Of a stretch of DNA of 49,212 nucleotides, positions 1 to 8,111 are shown piece after piece (the first letter of the stretch is position 1; every line of letters begins with the position of its first letter). The notes below the pieces were generated by a model. That model was not told where the DNA came from. It ran no database searches and saw only the letters and a list, made by a program, of their open reading frames with translations. This DNA is from Clostridiales bacterium (GTDB lineage Bacteria > Bacillota > Clostridia > Monoglobales > Monoglobaceae), in contig JAHZIG010000020.1 in NCBI GenBank assembly GCA_019419865.1, forward strand, positions 1-49,212, in the 5' to 3' direction. The translations under genes were made by a program, and so were the position numbers.

Positions 1-1906
1 CAAGTCCGCTGGTCGAGAACCTGTCCTCCTTGCCGCAGAGCGTTTGCAGGTCGAACCCGCTCACGTATTCCCGCCCGATCATATGCGCGATCAGCGATAA
101 GAACTGCGTCTTGCCCGTATTCCCCGCCGCGGAATACAAAATCAGCGCCTTTTTTACCTTATATATAGGTATGTTCGAGAGGATCAGCCCCGTCCACTCC
201 TGAAGCAGGTCGATCTCGCTTTGGTCGATATTCCCCTCGTCGTCCGTGCAAAGCTCGCCGATATAGCGCTCGAACGTCGGCGCCTCGGCGTTTTCGTCGT
301 AGCCGCAGTTTAGCTGGATCGTGCTGATCAATTTCGGCGTGTGGGGGATCAGTTTGTCCTCCTTGAGGTCGTAGATACCGTTTTTCAGGTTGATATACCG
401 CTCGCTCGCGTTTATCTCCTCGTACGGGACCACCCTGCCCGCCGAGCAGAGCAATAGACTGCGAACGTCCCGGATCAGCGCGGATCGCGACATTCCCTGC
501 GGGATAAACCTACGTATCAATTCGTCTATCTGGTTGTCGTTGTAGGGGCTGTAGACCCCGTTTTCGTAGACGAACACGCTGTCGTTGTTCGCGCCCGCCA
601 CCCTCGAGACGATGAAGTCGATGTACTTTCCCGCCGCGACGCTCAGGTTGTCCACGTTGAGCGTCTTCTTGACGCTGACGCTCCCGTCCTTGTTTTGCCT
701 GAGTTTGATGTTGAGCCAATCGGGATAACAACAATAGCGATTAGCGATTAGCGAATAGCGAATAGGGGCGGAACCGGGCGACGTTTGCGCAGGAGTTGAA
801 CTAATCGTATTCGCTCCATTTTGCGCGCGGGGCGGACCGGTCGCGTTCGCTCCGGCAAGTGGATACGCTTCATTTTGCGTATTTGCCGACGTTTGCGCAT
901 AGGCGGAGTTATTCGCATACGCCGCGTTGTTTACGTTGGTTGTAGTTTGCGCGTAAGTTGAATCTTGCGCGTAAGTTGAATTAGCCGCGCTTTGCGGATA
1001 CGCCGACGTTTGCGCGGAGGGAATATTATTCGCATACTCCGCGTTGCTTGCGTCGATCCCCGCGGTTATTCCGACGATATTTTGCTGCGCTTCTTTTATC
1101 ATGCTCAAGAGTTCGGCTTTGGTATGACCCGCTTCGATGAAATCGGTCACGTCGCCTTTGGGGGCGTCCGAGACTGTGCAGACGGTGACGCGGCTTGCGA
1201 ACGGTTTGAGTTCGCGGACGAGGGAGTCGGCGAATTTCAGCCCGGGTTGGTCGTTGTCGGGCAGGATCACGACGTCCGCGCCGACGAAGTATTTGCTAAA
1301 TTCGCTCCGCCAGCTCCCGGAGCCGCCCGCGGTAGTAACGTTGTAGAGACCGAGTTTTTTCAGCGTCTCCGCGTCCTTCTCGCCCTCGACGATATAGACC
1401 GGGTATTTATCCTTATGCGCCCGGATAGTCTTAACGATCCGCGGCAGGTTGTAGAGCGCGCGTTCTACGCCGCCGAGGCTCAGGTTTATTCTGTCGCCCT
1501 CTATCACGCCCTGCCTGAACGTTTTGCCCGAATCGTTTTCGAGCCGGATATTGGAATAGAGGTATTCGCCGCGCTCGCCTTGGTAGTCGTAGCGGGCTTT
1601 GACCTTGTAGTTATCCCCGACCAGATTTTCAAGGTAGAACGCCCATTTGGGCTTGAGGTTTTTTGAAGCCGGGGAGTTTTGGGACGTCGTGGAATCGACG
1701 TCCGAGAATTTGAGTCCGACCGCGGCGAGGATATCTTTGGTATCGCACCCGGCGTGGCAGTGCAATAAATATTTGTCCCCCCGCGCGGAGACGGAAATTG
1801 ATAGGCTCGGCTCCTTGTCGCCGTGGCAGGGACAGCAGGCCTGAAAGTTGTTCCCGCCGCCCCTCACGCCCTTAAACCGGCCGAGCAAATCGAATAATTC
1901 TATCAT
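1..1906 (-). CDS. Phage/plasmid-type primase-helicase, 5' part (runs off left edge)
   Basis: An uninterrupted frame of 635 codons runs from an ATG at 1904-1906, behind an AGGAGA ribosome site, to the window edge. Near residues 25-55 is a CHC2-like zinc-binding motif (CPCHGD, then CHAGC). A TOPRIM domain follows, with IVEGEKDAETL and VVILPDNDQPG as its acidic metal sites near residues 160-220. A low-complexity Ala/Tyr/Gln/Asn/Ser linker covers about residues 285-390. After it come a D5-N-like segment (NLKNGIYDL) and a superfamily 3 helicase Walker A motif (AAGNTGKT), then the sequence stops. This order matches P4/D5-type replication proteins of phages and integrative elements, which prime and unwind DNA for element replication. 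The linker carries part of a repeat also found downstream (730-768). The C-terminal helicase is missing only because the window ends. It probably marks the end of a prophage or integrative element. Confidence 0.85.
   Translation of the reverse strand, partial: MIELFDLLGRFKGVRGGGNNFQACCPCHGDKEPSLSISVSARGDKYLLHCHAGCDTKDILAAVGLKFSDVDSTTSQNSPASKNLKPKWAFYLENLVGDNYKVKARYDYQGERGEYLYSNIRLENDSGKTFRQGVIEGDRINLSLGGVERALYNLPRIVKTIRAHKDKYPVYIVEGEKDAETLKKLGLYNVTTAGGSGSWRSEFSKYFVGADVVILPDNDQPGLKFADSLVRELKPFASRVTVCTVSDAPKGDVTDFIEAGHTKAELLSMIKEAQQNIVGITAGIDASNAEYANNIPSAQTSAYPQSAANSTYAQDSTYAQTTTNVNNAAYANNSAYAQTSANTQNEAYPLAGANATGPPRAQNGANTISSTPAQTSPGSAPIRYSLIANRYCCYPDWLNIKLRQNKDGSVSVKKTLNVDNLSVAAGKYIDFIVSRVAGANNDSVFVYENGVYSPYNDNQIDELIRRFIPQGMSRSALIRDVRSLLLCSAGRVVPYEEINASERYINLKNGIYDLKEDKLIPHTPKLISTIQLNCGYDENAEAPTFERYIGELCTDDEGNIDQSEIDLLQEWTGLILSNIPIYKVKKALILYSAAGNTGKTQFLSLIAHMIGREYVSGFDLQTLCGKEDRFSTSGL
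730..768 (+). repeat. Partial MITE-like repeat embedded in the primase frame
   Basis: This stretch repeats the left end of the elements at 1995, 2231 and 2614: an ACAACAA lead-in, heptamers of the form GCGATTA/GCGAATA, then GGGG. Homology fades after about 768. Read on the minus strand it stays in the primase frame and encodes a short Arg-Tyr-Ser-Leu-Ile-Ala-Asn-Arg-Tyr-rich insert at the end of the linker, with no stop. The right end of the element is absent, so it is either a truncated insertion or a recruited end fragment. Confidence 0.7.
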
Positions 1907-1994
1907 TTTTATCTCCTTTCTGGATATATATATTCGCGCCGCATAACCGGCGCTATCTATATTATAAAACGTTAAAAGTGACATGGGGGGACAA

Positions 1995-2156
1995 CAACGT
2001 AGCGATTAGGGATTAGCGAATAGCGAATAGGGGGTGAAAGTTGTTTATAAAGCGCCTGACGGGAACGTATGCGAAAAGGAATACGTTGTTTTTCTATGCG
2101 GCTTAGATGCCGGTTACACGTTACAGAAGCGCGCCGCGTTCCTAATTTTTACGTTG
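1995..2156 (+). mobile_element. MITE-like terminal-inverted-repeat element, copy A
   Basis: The copy starts CAACGTAGCGATTAG, continues with GCGAATA heptamers and GGGG, and shares an interior with copies B and C (a GTGAAAGTTG block, CGCCTGACGG, an ACGTTGTTTT block and ACGTTACAGAAGCG). Its right end (CCTAATTTTTACGTTG) is a decayed form of the inverted terminus. About 162 bp; no protein is encoded. It lies just upstream of the primase gene. Confidence 0.65.
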
Positions 2157-2230
2157 TAAAAGAATTGTAAATTGACATGATTTGTCGAATGATATATAAT
2201 TATTGTTAGCAGAAATTGGAACTTAGCGGT

Positions 2231-2412
2231 TAACGTAGAGATTAGAGATTAGCGAATAGCGAATAGGGGTAAAATTTGTTTGTATAACGCCGAACGGTTA
2301 TGTTTGCGTTGGAATACTTTGTTTTCCTAAACGGCTACAGAAACCGTTTTTTACGTTACAGAAGCGTTTTCAGCGCCTAATCTCTAATGACTAATCCCTA
2401 ATCGCTACGTTG
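2231..2412 (+). mobile_element. MITE-like terminal-inverted-repeat element, copy B
   Basis: This is the best preserved copy, about 182 bp. The left end is TAACGTAGAGATTAG followed by GCGAATA heptamers and GGGG. The right end, running to CTAATCGCTACGTTG at 2412, is its reverse complement, so the ends can pair over more than 15 bp. The interior matches copies A and C in short conserved blocks (TTGCG, TTGTTTTCC, CGGCTACAG, ACGTTACAGAAGCG). No transposase is encoded, so any movement would need an enzyme acting in trans. Confidence 0.7.
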
Positions 2413-2613
2413 ATAATTGCTTATGAAGTATATACTTAGAGTACTTGTACTCGTTGTTATATTTCTCATAGTTTTCACTATGAAAGCAATATAGCCGCCG
2501 GAAATTCTGGAAACGGCAGCTATATTAGTTAGTCTTTTCTTTGGATAACCGTTAAACAGTTCCCTTTCTGCTTTTATTATACATCAAATTCTCTAAATAG
2601 TCAACATAGAAAT
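2413..2613. other. Noncoding spacer with strong hairpin; possible type I toxin-antitoxin remnant
   Basis: Between repeat copies B and C lies a stem (ATATAGC plus GCCG at 2489-2500 pairing with CGGC plus GCTATAT at 2514-2525) and a small CATAG/CTATG hairpin at 2467-2482. From memory, the arrangement resembles the 3' end and antisense region of holin-like type I toxin loci of Firmicutes. I see no intact toxin reading frame here, so the comparison is tentative. Confidence 0.3.
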
Positions 2614-2784
2614 TAACATAGCGATTAGGAATTAGCGAATAGCGAATAGGGGTGAAAGTTGCCGCTTTAACGCCTGACGGCTTTGTTTGCGGAATTGGAA
2701 CACGTTGTTTTCCGTTTGCGGCTACAGAGACCGTTTCCACGTTACAGAAGCCCCTTACGCTCCTATTCGCTAATCTCTACGTTG
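2614..2784 (+). mobile_element. MITE-like terminal-inverted-repeat element, copy C
   Basis: About 171 bp. The left end is TTAACATAGCGATTAG with GCGAATA heptamers and GGGG. The right end is CCTATTCGCTAATCTCTACGTTG, a near-perfect reverse complement of the left end; a short ACGTTG-rich tail reaches 2800. The interior again has GTGAAAGTTG, CGCCTGACGG, ACGTTGTTTTCC and ACGTTACAGAAG. The copy ends about 15 bp before the valS terminator. Confidence 0.68.
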
Positions 2785-2815
2785 CTACGTTACAACGTTG
2801 CGCCCAATAAAAACG

Positions 2816-2846
2816 ACGCCTCCCCGTTTGACTTCCGGGGAGGCGT
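2816..2846 (-). terminator. Rho-independent terminator of valS
   Basis: An 11-bp GC-rich stem (ACGCCTCCCCG with CGGGGAGGCGT) closes a loop of about 9 nt, followed on the minus strand by a T run. It lies 30 bp after the valS stop codon. Confidence 0.85.
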
Positions 2847-2875
2847 TAATATGTCCTTGTTCTATTTCAAACTCT

Positions 2876-5506
2876 TTATTTCAAACTCTCTATGCTTTCC
2901 AAAACGGCGTCGAGCATTTCCCTATACTTAACGCCCTTTTGGCGTTCTTCTTCGACGACCTTGGCGGGAGCTTTTTCGGTGAAGCCTTTGTTATTCAGCT
3001 TGCCCTCGACCCGCTTGATCTCGCCTTCGAGGCGTTTTTTCTCTTTTTCGAGTCTTTCGAGTTCTTTGCTCTTATCTACCAGCTCGTCGAGCGGCATCAG
3101 TATCTCCGCGCTCGGAACTACGACCGAGACCGCGTTTTCGGGAACGCCGTCCTTATCGCTTTGGACGCTGATCTCCGAGGCGGAAGCGAGCTTTTTGAAG
3201 AACGCGTCGCCCATGCTGAAGACTTCGGATTTGTCCGTTATTATATACAGCTTGGCCTTTTTTGAAGGCGGAACGTTCATCTCGTTTCTGATATTGCGGA
3301 TACCCTTTATAGCGTCCATAATGAGCCGCATCTTATTTTCGGCGTCCGGATCGTCGAGCTTTTCGTCGTATACCGGGAAGCTGGAGATCATTATACTCTC
3401 GCCCTCGTGCGGCAGCGCCTGCCATATCTCTTCGGTGATGAAGGGCATGAACGGGTGCAGCAGTTTAAGCGTGTTTGATAAGACGTACACGAGCGTCTGC
3501 TGAGCGACTATGTTGCTCTCGCCTTCCTCGCTGAATCTCGGCTTGACCAGCTCTATATACCAGTCGCAGAATTCGTCCCATATGAAATCGTACAGCTTCT
3601 GGACGGCTATGCCCAGCTCGTACTTGTCGATATTCTCGGTAACTTCTTTCGCGAGCGTGTTGAATCTCGATACGATCCATTTATCCTCGAGCCTGAGCTT
3701 TTCGAGGTCGGGCAGTTTGTTTTCGGTTATATTCAGGTTCATGAGCACGAACCTCGACGCGTTCCAGATCTTATTTGCAAAGTTACGGCTCGCCTCAACG
3801 CGCTCGATATAGAAACGCATATCGTTTCCGGGCGAATTGCCGGTGGCCAAGGTGAATCTCAAGGCGTCCGCGCCGTACTTGTCCACTATCTCCAGCGGAT
3901 CGATCCCGTTGCCGAGCGATTTGCTCATCTTGCGTCCCTGCGAATCGCGCACGAGTCCGTGGATATAGACGTCCTTGAACGGGACCTCGCCGGTCTGCTC
4001 GATCGCCGAGAATATCATGCGCGCAACCCAGAAGAATATTATATCGTATCCCGTTACAAGAGTAGACGTAGGATAAAAATACTTATATTCGGGCGTTATA
4101 TCCGGCCAGCCGAGCGTTGAGAACGGCCAGAGCGCGCTGCTGAACCAGGTGTCTAAGACGTCCTCGTCCTGTTTGACCTTGCCGCCGCATTTGGGGCAGG
4201 TCGTAATATCCTCTTTGGAGACAGTGGTCTCGCCGCAGTCCTGGCAGTAGAACGCGGGGATCCTGTGACCCCACCAGAGCTGTCTGGAGATACACCAGTC
4301 GTGGACGTTGTTCATCCAGTGCATATATACTTTGGTAAAGCGTTCGGGGATAAACCTCGTCTCGCCTTTTTCGACCGCCTCGGCCGCGGGCTTCGCAAGA
4401 GGCGCCATCTTAACGAACCATTGCTTCGACGTGATCGGCTCTACGGTAGTTCCGCATCTGTAGCAGCAGCCCACGTTGTGCTTATGAGGCTCGACCTTGA
4501 CCAACAGACCCGCCTCTTCGAGGTCGGAGACTATAGCGCGTCTCGCCTCGTATCTGTCCATACCGCAGTATTTGCCGCCGAGCTCGTTTATAGTTGCGTC
4601 GTCGTTCATGACCTTGATCTGCTCAAGGTTGTGTCTCTTACCTACCTCGAAGTCGTTGGGGTCGTGAGCCGGGGTTATCTTTACGCAGCCGGTACCGAAT
4701 TCCTTATCGACGTATTCGTCGGCTACGACCGGTATCTCGCGGTTTACAAGCGGCAGGATCAGCGTCTTACCGACAATGTCTTTGTATCTTTCGTCGTCCG
4801 GATTGACCGCGACCGCGGTGTCTCCGAGCATGGTCTCCGGTCTGGTCGTCGCTATCTCTACGAACTCGTCCGAATCCTTGACCGGATATTTGATATGCCA
4901 GAAATGTCCGTCCTGTTCCTCGTATTCGACTTCGGCGTCCGACAGAGCGGTCTTACAGCTCGGGCACCAGTTGATTATACGCGTGCCCTGATAGATAAGA
5001 CCCTTGTCGTACAGCTTGACGAAGACTTCGCGAACGGCCTTGCTGCAGCCCTCGTCCATGGTGAAACGTTCTCTGTCCCAATCGCAGGAACAGCCGAGCT
5101 TTTTGAGCTGGTTTATGATCCTGTCGCCGAATTTTTCCTTCCACGCCCAAACGCGTTTTAAAAATTCCTCGCGTCCGAGATCGTATCTCGTCGTACCGTT
5201 TTCGTTTACTCTGAGGTCTTCCTCGACCTTGATCTGAGTCGCGATGCCCGCGTGGTCGGTCCCGGGGATCCAGAGCGCGTTATAGCCCTGCATCCTCTTG
5301 GTTCTTATCAATATATCCTGAAGAGTTTCGTCGAGCGCGTGTCCCATATGGAGCTGACCCGTGACGTTCGGCGGGGGAATGACGACGGTAAACGGTTCTT
5401 TGGTCTCGTCGGGTTCCGCGTGGAAATATCCGTTTTTCACCCAATCGTTATAAATCCTCTCCTCTACTGAACTGGGGTCGTATTTTTTTGATAGCTCTTT
5501 CGCCAC
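2876..5506 (-). CDS. valS: Valyl-tRNA synthetase
   Basis: The 876-residue protein is a complete class I aminoacyl-tRNA synthetase that charges tRNA-Val in the cytoplasm. The signature motifs are present: [15 protein letters not shown] (HIGH type) near residue 45 and KMSKSLGN near residue 525. The CP1 editing region carries the [10 protein letters not shown] motif, and zinc-type Cys pairs appear near residues 350 and 420. The C-terminal arm is a Lys/Glu-rich coiled coil of about 65 residues, as in valS. Translation starts at GTG behind AGGAGA. No T-box leader is recognisable upstream: the intergenic region to efp is only about 260 bp and lacks the conserved antiterminator sequence. The gene is divergent from efp. 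Confidence 0.97.
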   Translation of the reverse strand: MAKELSKKYDPSSVEERIYNDWVKNGYFHAEPDETKEPFTVVIPPPNVTGQLHMGHALDETLQDILIRTKRMQGYNALWIPGTDHAGIATQIKVEEDLRVNENGTTRYDLGREEFLKRVWAWKEKFGDRIINQLKKLGCSCDWDRERFTMDEGCSKAVREVFVKLYDKGLIYQGTRIINWCPSCKTALSDAEVEYEEQDGHFWHIKYPVKDSDEFVEIATTRPETMLGDTAVAVNPDDERYKDIVGKTLILPLVNREIPVVADEYVDKEFGTGCVKITPAHDPNDFEVGKRHNLEQIKVMNDDATINELGGKYCGMDRYEARRAIVSDLEEAGLLVKVEPHKHNVGCCYRCGTTVEPITSKQWFVKMAPLAKPAAEAVEKGETRFIPERFTKVYMHWMNNVHDWCISRQLWWGHRIPAFYCQDCGETTVSKEDITTCPKCGGKVKQDEDVLDTWFSSALWPFSTLGWPDITPEYKYFYPTSTLVTGYDIIFFWVARMIFSAIEQTGEVPFKDVYIHGLVRDSQGRKMSKSLGNGIDPLEIVDKYGADALRFTLATGNSPGNDMRFYIERVEASRNFANKIWNASRFVLMNLNITENKLPDLEKLRLEDKWIVSRFNTLAKEVTENIDKYELGIAVQKLYDFIWDEFCDWYIELVKPRFSEEGESNIVAQQTLVYVLSNTLKLLHPFMPFITEEIWQALPHEGESIMISSFPVYDEKLDDPDAENKMRLIMDAIKGIRNIRNEMNVPPSKKAKLYIITDKSEVFSMGDAFFKKLASASEISVQSDKDGVPENAVSVVVPSAEILMPLDELVDKSKELERLEKEKKRLEGEIKRVEGKLNNKGFTEKAPAKVVEEERQKGVKYREMLDAVLESIESLK

Positions 5507-5669
5507 AAAAATCTCTCCTTTCGGTTACTCTTATTATCTTTTAGTATGGGATCGCCGCAAAAGGCAATCTTAATGATTAATTATAACAGTCTTGGAGCCA
5601 TAAATCAAGGGTTAATTGAAGATTCTCGTCCGCCGAATGCGATAAATTCATAAATATTTGTAAAAGCGC

Positions 5670-5698
5670 TTGCATTTTTTGCCGTTATAGTATAAAAT
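5670..5698 (+). promoter_or_regulatory. Likely sigma-A promoter of efp
   Basis: TTGCAT at 5670-5675 and TAAAAT at 5693-5698 are 17 bp apart. An overlapping TATAAA at 5691 is an alternative -10. The efp start is about 70 bp downstream. Confidence 0.55.
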
Positions 5699-5768
5699 GA
5701 ATTGTAATTTAAATCAAAAATAAACATACAAATATTTAATTTATATCAACAGAGGAGGAATTAGTCCG

Positions 5769-6326
5769 ATGATTACAGCGGGTGATTTTAGAAACGGTTT
5801 AACTTTTGAATACGAGGGTAACGTATACCAGATAGTGGAATTTCAGCACGTTAAACCCGGTAAAGGAGCGGCGTTCGTCAGGACCAAGATGAAGAACGTC
5901 ATGACCGGCGCGGTCGTTGAGAGAACTTTTAACCCTACTGAAAAAGTTGAAAAGGCGATGATCGAGAGAAAGGATATGGAATATCTCTACGAGGATAGCG
6001 GCCTTTACTATTTCATGGATCAGGAGACCTACGAGCAGGTTCCGCTCAGCTCGGAGCAGCTCGGCGACGCTTTGAAGTTCGTTATGGAAAACATGACGGT
6101 CAAGTTCCTGATGTATAAGGGTAACGTTTTCGCGGTGGAGCCGCCGACGTTCGTAGAACTCACCGTGACCGAGACCGAACCGGGCGTTAAGGGCAACACG
6201 GCGTCCAACGTGACCAAACCGGCGACCGTAGAGACCGGAGCGGTCGTTACCGTGCCTATGTTTATCAACGAGGGCGACAAGATAAGGATCGACACTCGTA
6301 CAAGCGAATATATGGAGAGAGTATAG
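5769..6326 (+). CDS. efp: Elongation factor P
   Basis: This 185-residue protein has the length and domain order of EF-P: an N-terminal KOW-like domain followed by two OB-fold domains. EF-P enters the ribosomal E site and relieves stalling at polyproline stretches. The loop that carries the modified residue in other bacteria is at [12 protein letters not shown], with Lys at the tip. The family signature is visible near residues 145-175 ([20 protein letters not shown]). The start follows AGAGGAGG. A small CD1247-type gene follows after about 140 bp. Confidence 0.97.
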   Translation: MITAGDFRNGLTFEYEGNVYQIVEFQHVKPGKGAAFVRTKMKNVMTGAVVERTFNPTEKVEKAMIERKDMEYLYEDSGLYYFMDQETYEQVPLSSEQLGDALKFVMENMTVKFLMYKGNVFAVEPPTFVELTVTETEPGVKGNTASNVTKPATVETGAVVTVPMFINEGDKIRIDTRTSEYMERV

Positions 6327-6463
6327 TAAATACTCATATCGCAGAGAGCTTTAATATTACCAGCCGGGCGGTGGTATGATAAATTTCGCCTGAATAATAC
6401 GCGCGTTTGGAGAGCCGGAAAGTTTGCCTCTCAAACGGCGCAGAAGGATAGGAGACGAAGAAT

Positions 6464-6883
6464 ATGTCTGAGATAACAAATAAAGCCTCGTACTTAAAGG
6501 GCTTAGCGGACGGAATGAAGCTGGATACAAACACCGACGAGGGCAAGCTTCTTTCCGCGATAATCGACGCGATCGGCGATATAGCCGAGGAGATAGAGAG
6601 TTTTGAGAGCGAGACGGACTTTATCGCGGATAAGCTCGACGACCTCGAGGACGTCGTTGAAGTAATAGGCGATACGGTTTTCGGCGAGGACGACGACGAG
6701 AACGACTTGTATGAGATCAAATGCGACAACTGCGGTCAGGAGATAGAGCTTACCGGCGAGGATCTCGACGATCTCTTCGACGGAAATATCGAGTGTCCCA
6801 ACTGCGGCGAGAAGATAGAACTCGACTTAGAGGGGATCGACGACTGCGACTGCGGCTGCGATCACGACCACGACCACGAATAA
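6464..6883 (+). CDS. CD1247-type acidic protein with zinc ribbon
   Basis: The 139-residue protein has an N-terminal helical region (about 1-75) resembling the CD1247 N-terminal domain of Clostridia, often found near efp. A two-knuckle zinc ribbon follows (CDNCGQ near residue 85 and CPNCGE near residue 110). The protein is very acidic. It ends in a Cys/Asp/His-rich tail (CDCGCDHDHDHE) that could bind metal. The function is unknown. The start follows a GGAG site. The conserved setting after efp suggests a housekeeping role, but nothing in the sequence defines it. Confidence 0.75.
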   Translation: MSEITNKASYLKGLADGMKLDTNTDEGKLLSAIIDAIGDIAEEIESFESETDFIADKLDDLEDVVEVIGDTVFGEDDDENDLYEIKCDNCGQEIELTGEDLDDLFDGNIECPNCGEKIELDLEGIDDCDCGCDHDHDHE

Positions 6884-6946
6884 TTTGAAAAATTAAACGG
6901 ATTTCGTAGTATAGTTTATTTTACGCCGTCTTAAGCGAGCGTTAGC

Positions 6947-6984
6947 GGATCGGGTTTTGTTTCATGCAAGGCCCGGTCCTTTTT
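6947..6984 (+). terminator. Rho-independent terminator after the CD1247-type gene
   Basis: GGATCGGG at 6947 pairs with CCCGGTCC at 6972-6979 (one G-T pair) around a 17-nt loop, followed by five Ts. Confidence 0.6.
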
Positions 6985-7132
6985 ATCGATTCGCGTTTAT
7001 CGATTCGCGGCGTCGAGCTAAGCATTTTGAGCGAAGGGCTCCGTTGTAGAGTCGTTTTTGCGCGAGTTTGAGCGCCGGGGACGTTTTAATATTAGCTATA
7101 ACGCGTTTTATCAAAAAATGGGGTGTGGAACA

Positions 7133-8050
7133 ATGAAACGGGAAAATAATGGCGGCGGACGATCTGAAAATTTTGATTTATCCGATTCAAAGACGCGCCG
7201 CGTAGAGATATTGACTCTGAACGAACTTAAAAGCGACTATCCTCAGATCTTTCACAGGAGTTTCTCCGTAAACGATTTAAAGAGTATAAGATTCTGTAAG
7301 GCGGATATATTAGGCGATTATATTATAGGTACGTTCGCAATACCCAAGAGGGAATATTTATCGGACGAGGAATATGCGTTCGGCTATTTTGCGACTGATG
7401 AAAAACTGGTTTTTATCGACGATACAAATTACGTTAAGTCGACGTTGGAAGAAATGCGCGGACGAAGAATTACGGAAATATCGTCTACTTATATATTCCT
7501 TTTGGATTTTATGGAATACATACTTAAAGACGATATGCTGTTTTTGCTGCAGTATGAGGAAAAACTGACCCGGCTTGAAGAAGAGCTTTTAGACAAAAAA
7601 GCCGAGAACTTTGATAAGGAGATATTTTTGATCCGAAAGAATTTATCGAATCTCGGCGCCTATTACGAACAGATCTCCGACGTGGGCGAGACGATCCGGC
7701 AGGAGACGGCCGAGAACGCGCTTGAAAGAGAGAGCGCGCTGTACGGTCTGCTTTCGGACAAAGCGGGCAGATTGTATCAGACGGTCCAGTCTCTTAAGGA
7801 ATATTCGATACAGCTTAGGGAGATGCACCAGACCCAGATAGATATACGGCAGAACGAGATAATGAAATTCCTGACTATCGTGACTACGATATTTATGCCG
7901 CTGACCCTTATAACCGGATGGTACGGGATGAATTTCAGCAATATGCCGGAGCTGTCCTTTAAATACGGCTATCTTATCGTATGCATAATCTGTTTCGTGA
8001 TAATCGCGGCGGAGATCTGGATATTTGGAATTAAAAAGTGGTTTAAATAG
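7133..8050 (+). CDS. corA: CorA family magnesium/divalent cation transporter
   Basis: The protein of about 305 residues has the CorA plan: a soluble N-terminal alpha/beta domain, a long helical stalk (about 130-240) and two C-terminal membrane helices. The YGMN selectivity motif (WYGMNF) sits at the end of the first helix, and the basic C-terminus (GIKKWFK) is typical. CorA pentamers conduct Mg2+ or related divalent ions across the cytoplasmic membrane. Upstream in-frame ATGs at 7118 and 7058 exist, but the extra residues are unlike the family, so the ATG at 7133 is preferred; its ribosome site is weak. The gene converges with purD on a shared terminator. Confidence 0.88.
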   Translation: MKRENNGGGRSENFDLSDSKTRRVEILTLNELKSDYPQIFHRSFSVNDLKSIRFCKADILGDYIIGTFAIPKREYLSDEEYAFGYFATDEKLVFIDDTNYVKSTLEEMRGRRITEISSTYIFLLDFMEYILKDDMLFLLQYEEKLTRLEEELLDKKAENFDKEIFLIRKNLSNLGAYYEQISDVGETIRQETAENALERESALYGLLSDKAGRLYQTVQSLKEYSIQLREMHQTQIDIRQNEIMKFLTIVTTIFMPLTLITGWYGMNFSNMPELSFKYGYLIVCIICFVIIAAEIWIFGIKKWFK

Positions 8051-8070
8051 GTTCTGAAGTAAAATATAAA

Positions 8071-8101
8071 GGCGCCGGAGCGGCTCAACCGCCCCGGCGT
8101 T
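8071..8101. terminator. Bidirectional terminator between corA and purD
   Basis: GGCGCCGG(A)GCGG pairs with CCGC(C)CCGGCGTT around a CTCAA loop. A and T runs flank it on both sides, so it can serve both convergent genes. Confidence 0.75.
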
Positions 8102-8111
8102 AATTCTTGAA

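Noticed and set aside
992..1666. A 224-residue open frame opposite the primase
   Set aside because: The minus-strand frame has clear TOPRIM and zinc motifs; the plus-strand frame has none.
2552..2740. A 62-residue frame across repeat copy C
   Set aside because: It is read through the repeat's left end (same Tyr-Ser-Leu-Ile text as in the primase) and lacks a ribosome site, so it is repeat-derived rather than a gene.
4265..5161. A 298-residue open frame opposite valS
   Set aside because: It lies fully within valS on the other strand, has no ribosome site and no recognisable protein features; it is a shadow of GC-rich coding DNA.
5507..5669. T-box leader for valS
   Set aside because: The region lacks the conserved antiterminator sequence and is too short for a full T-box.
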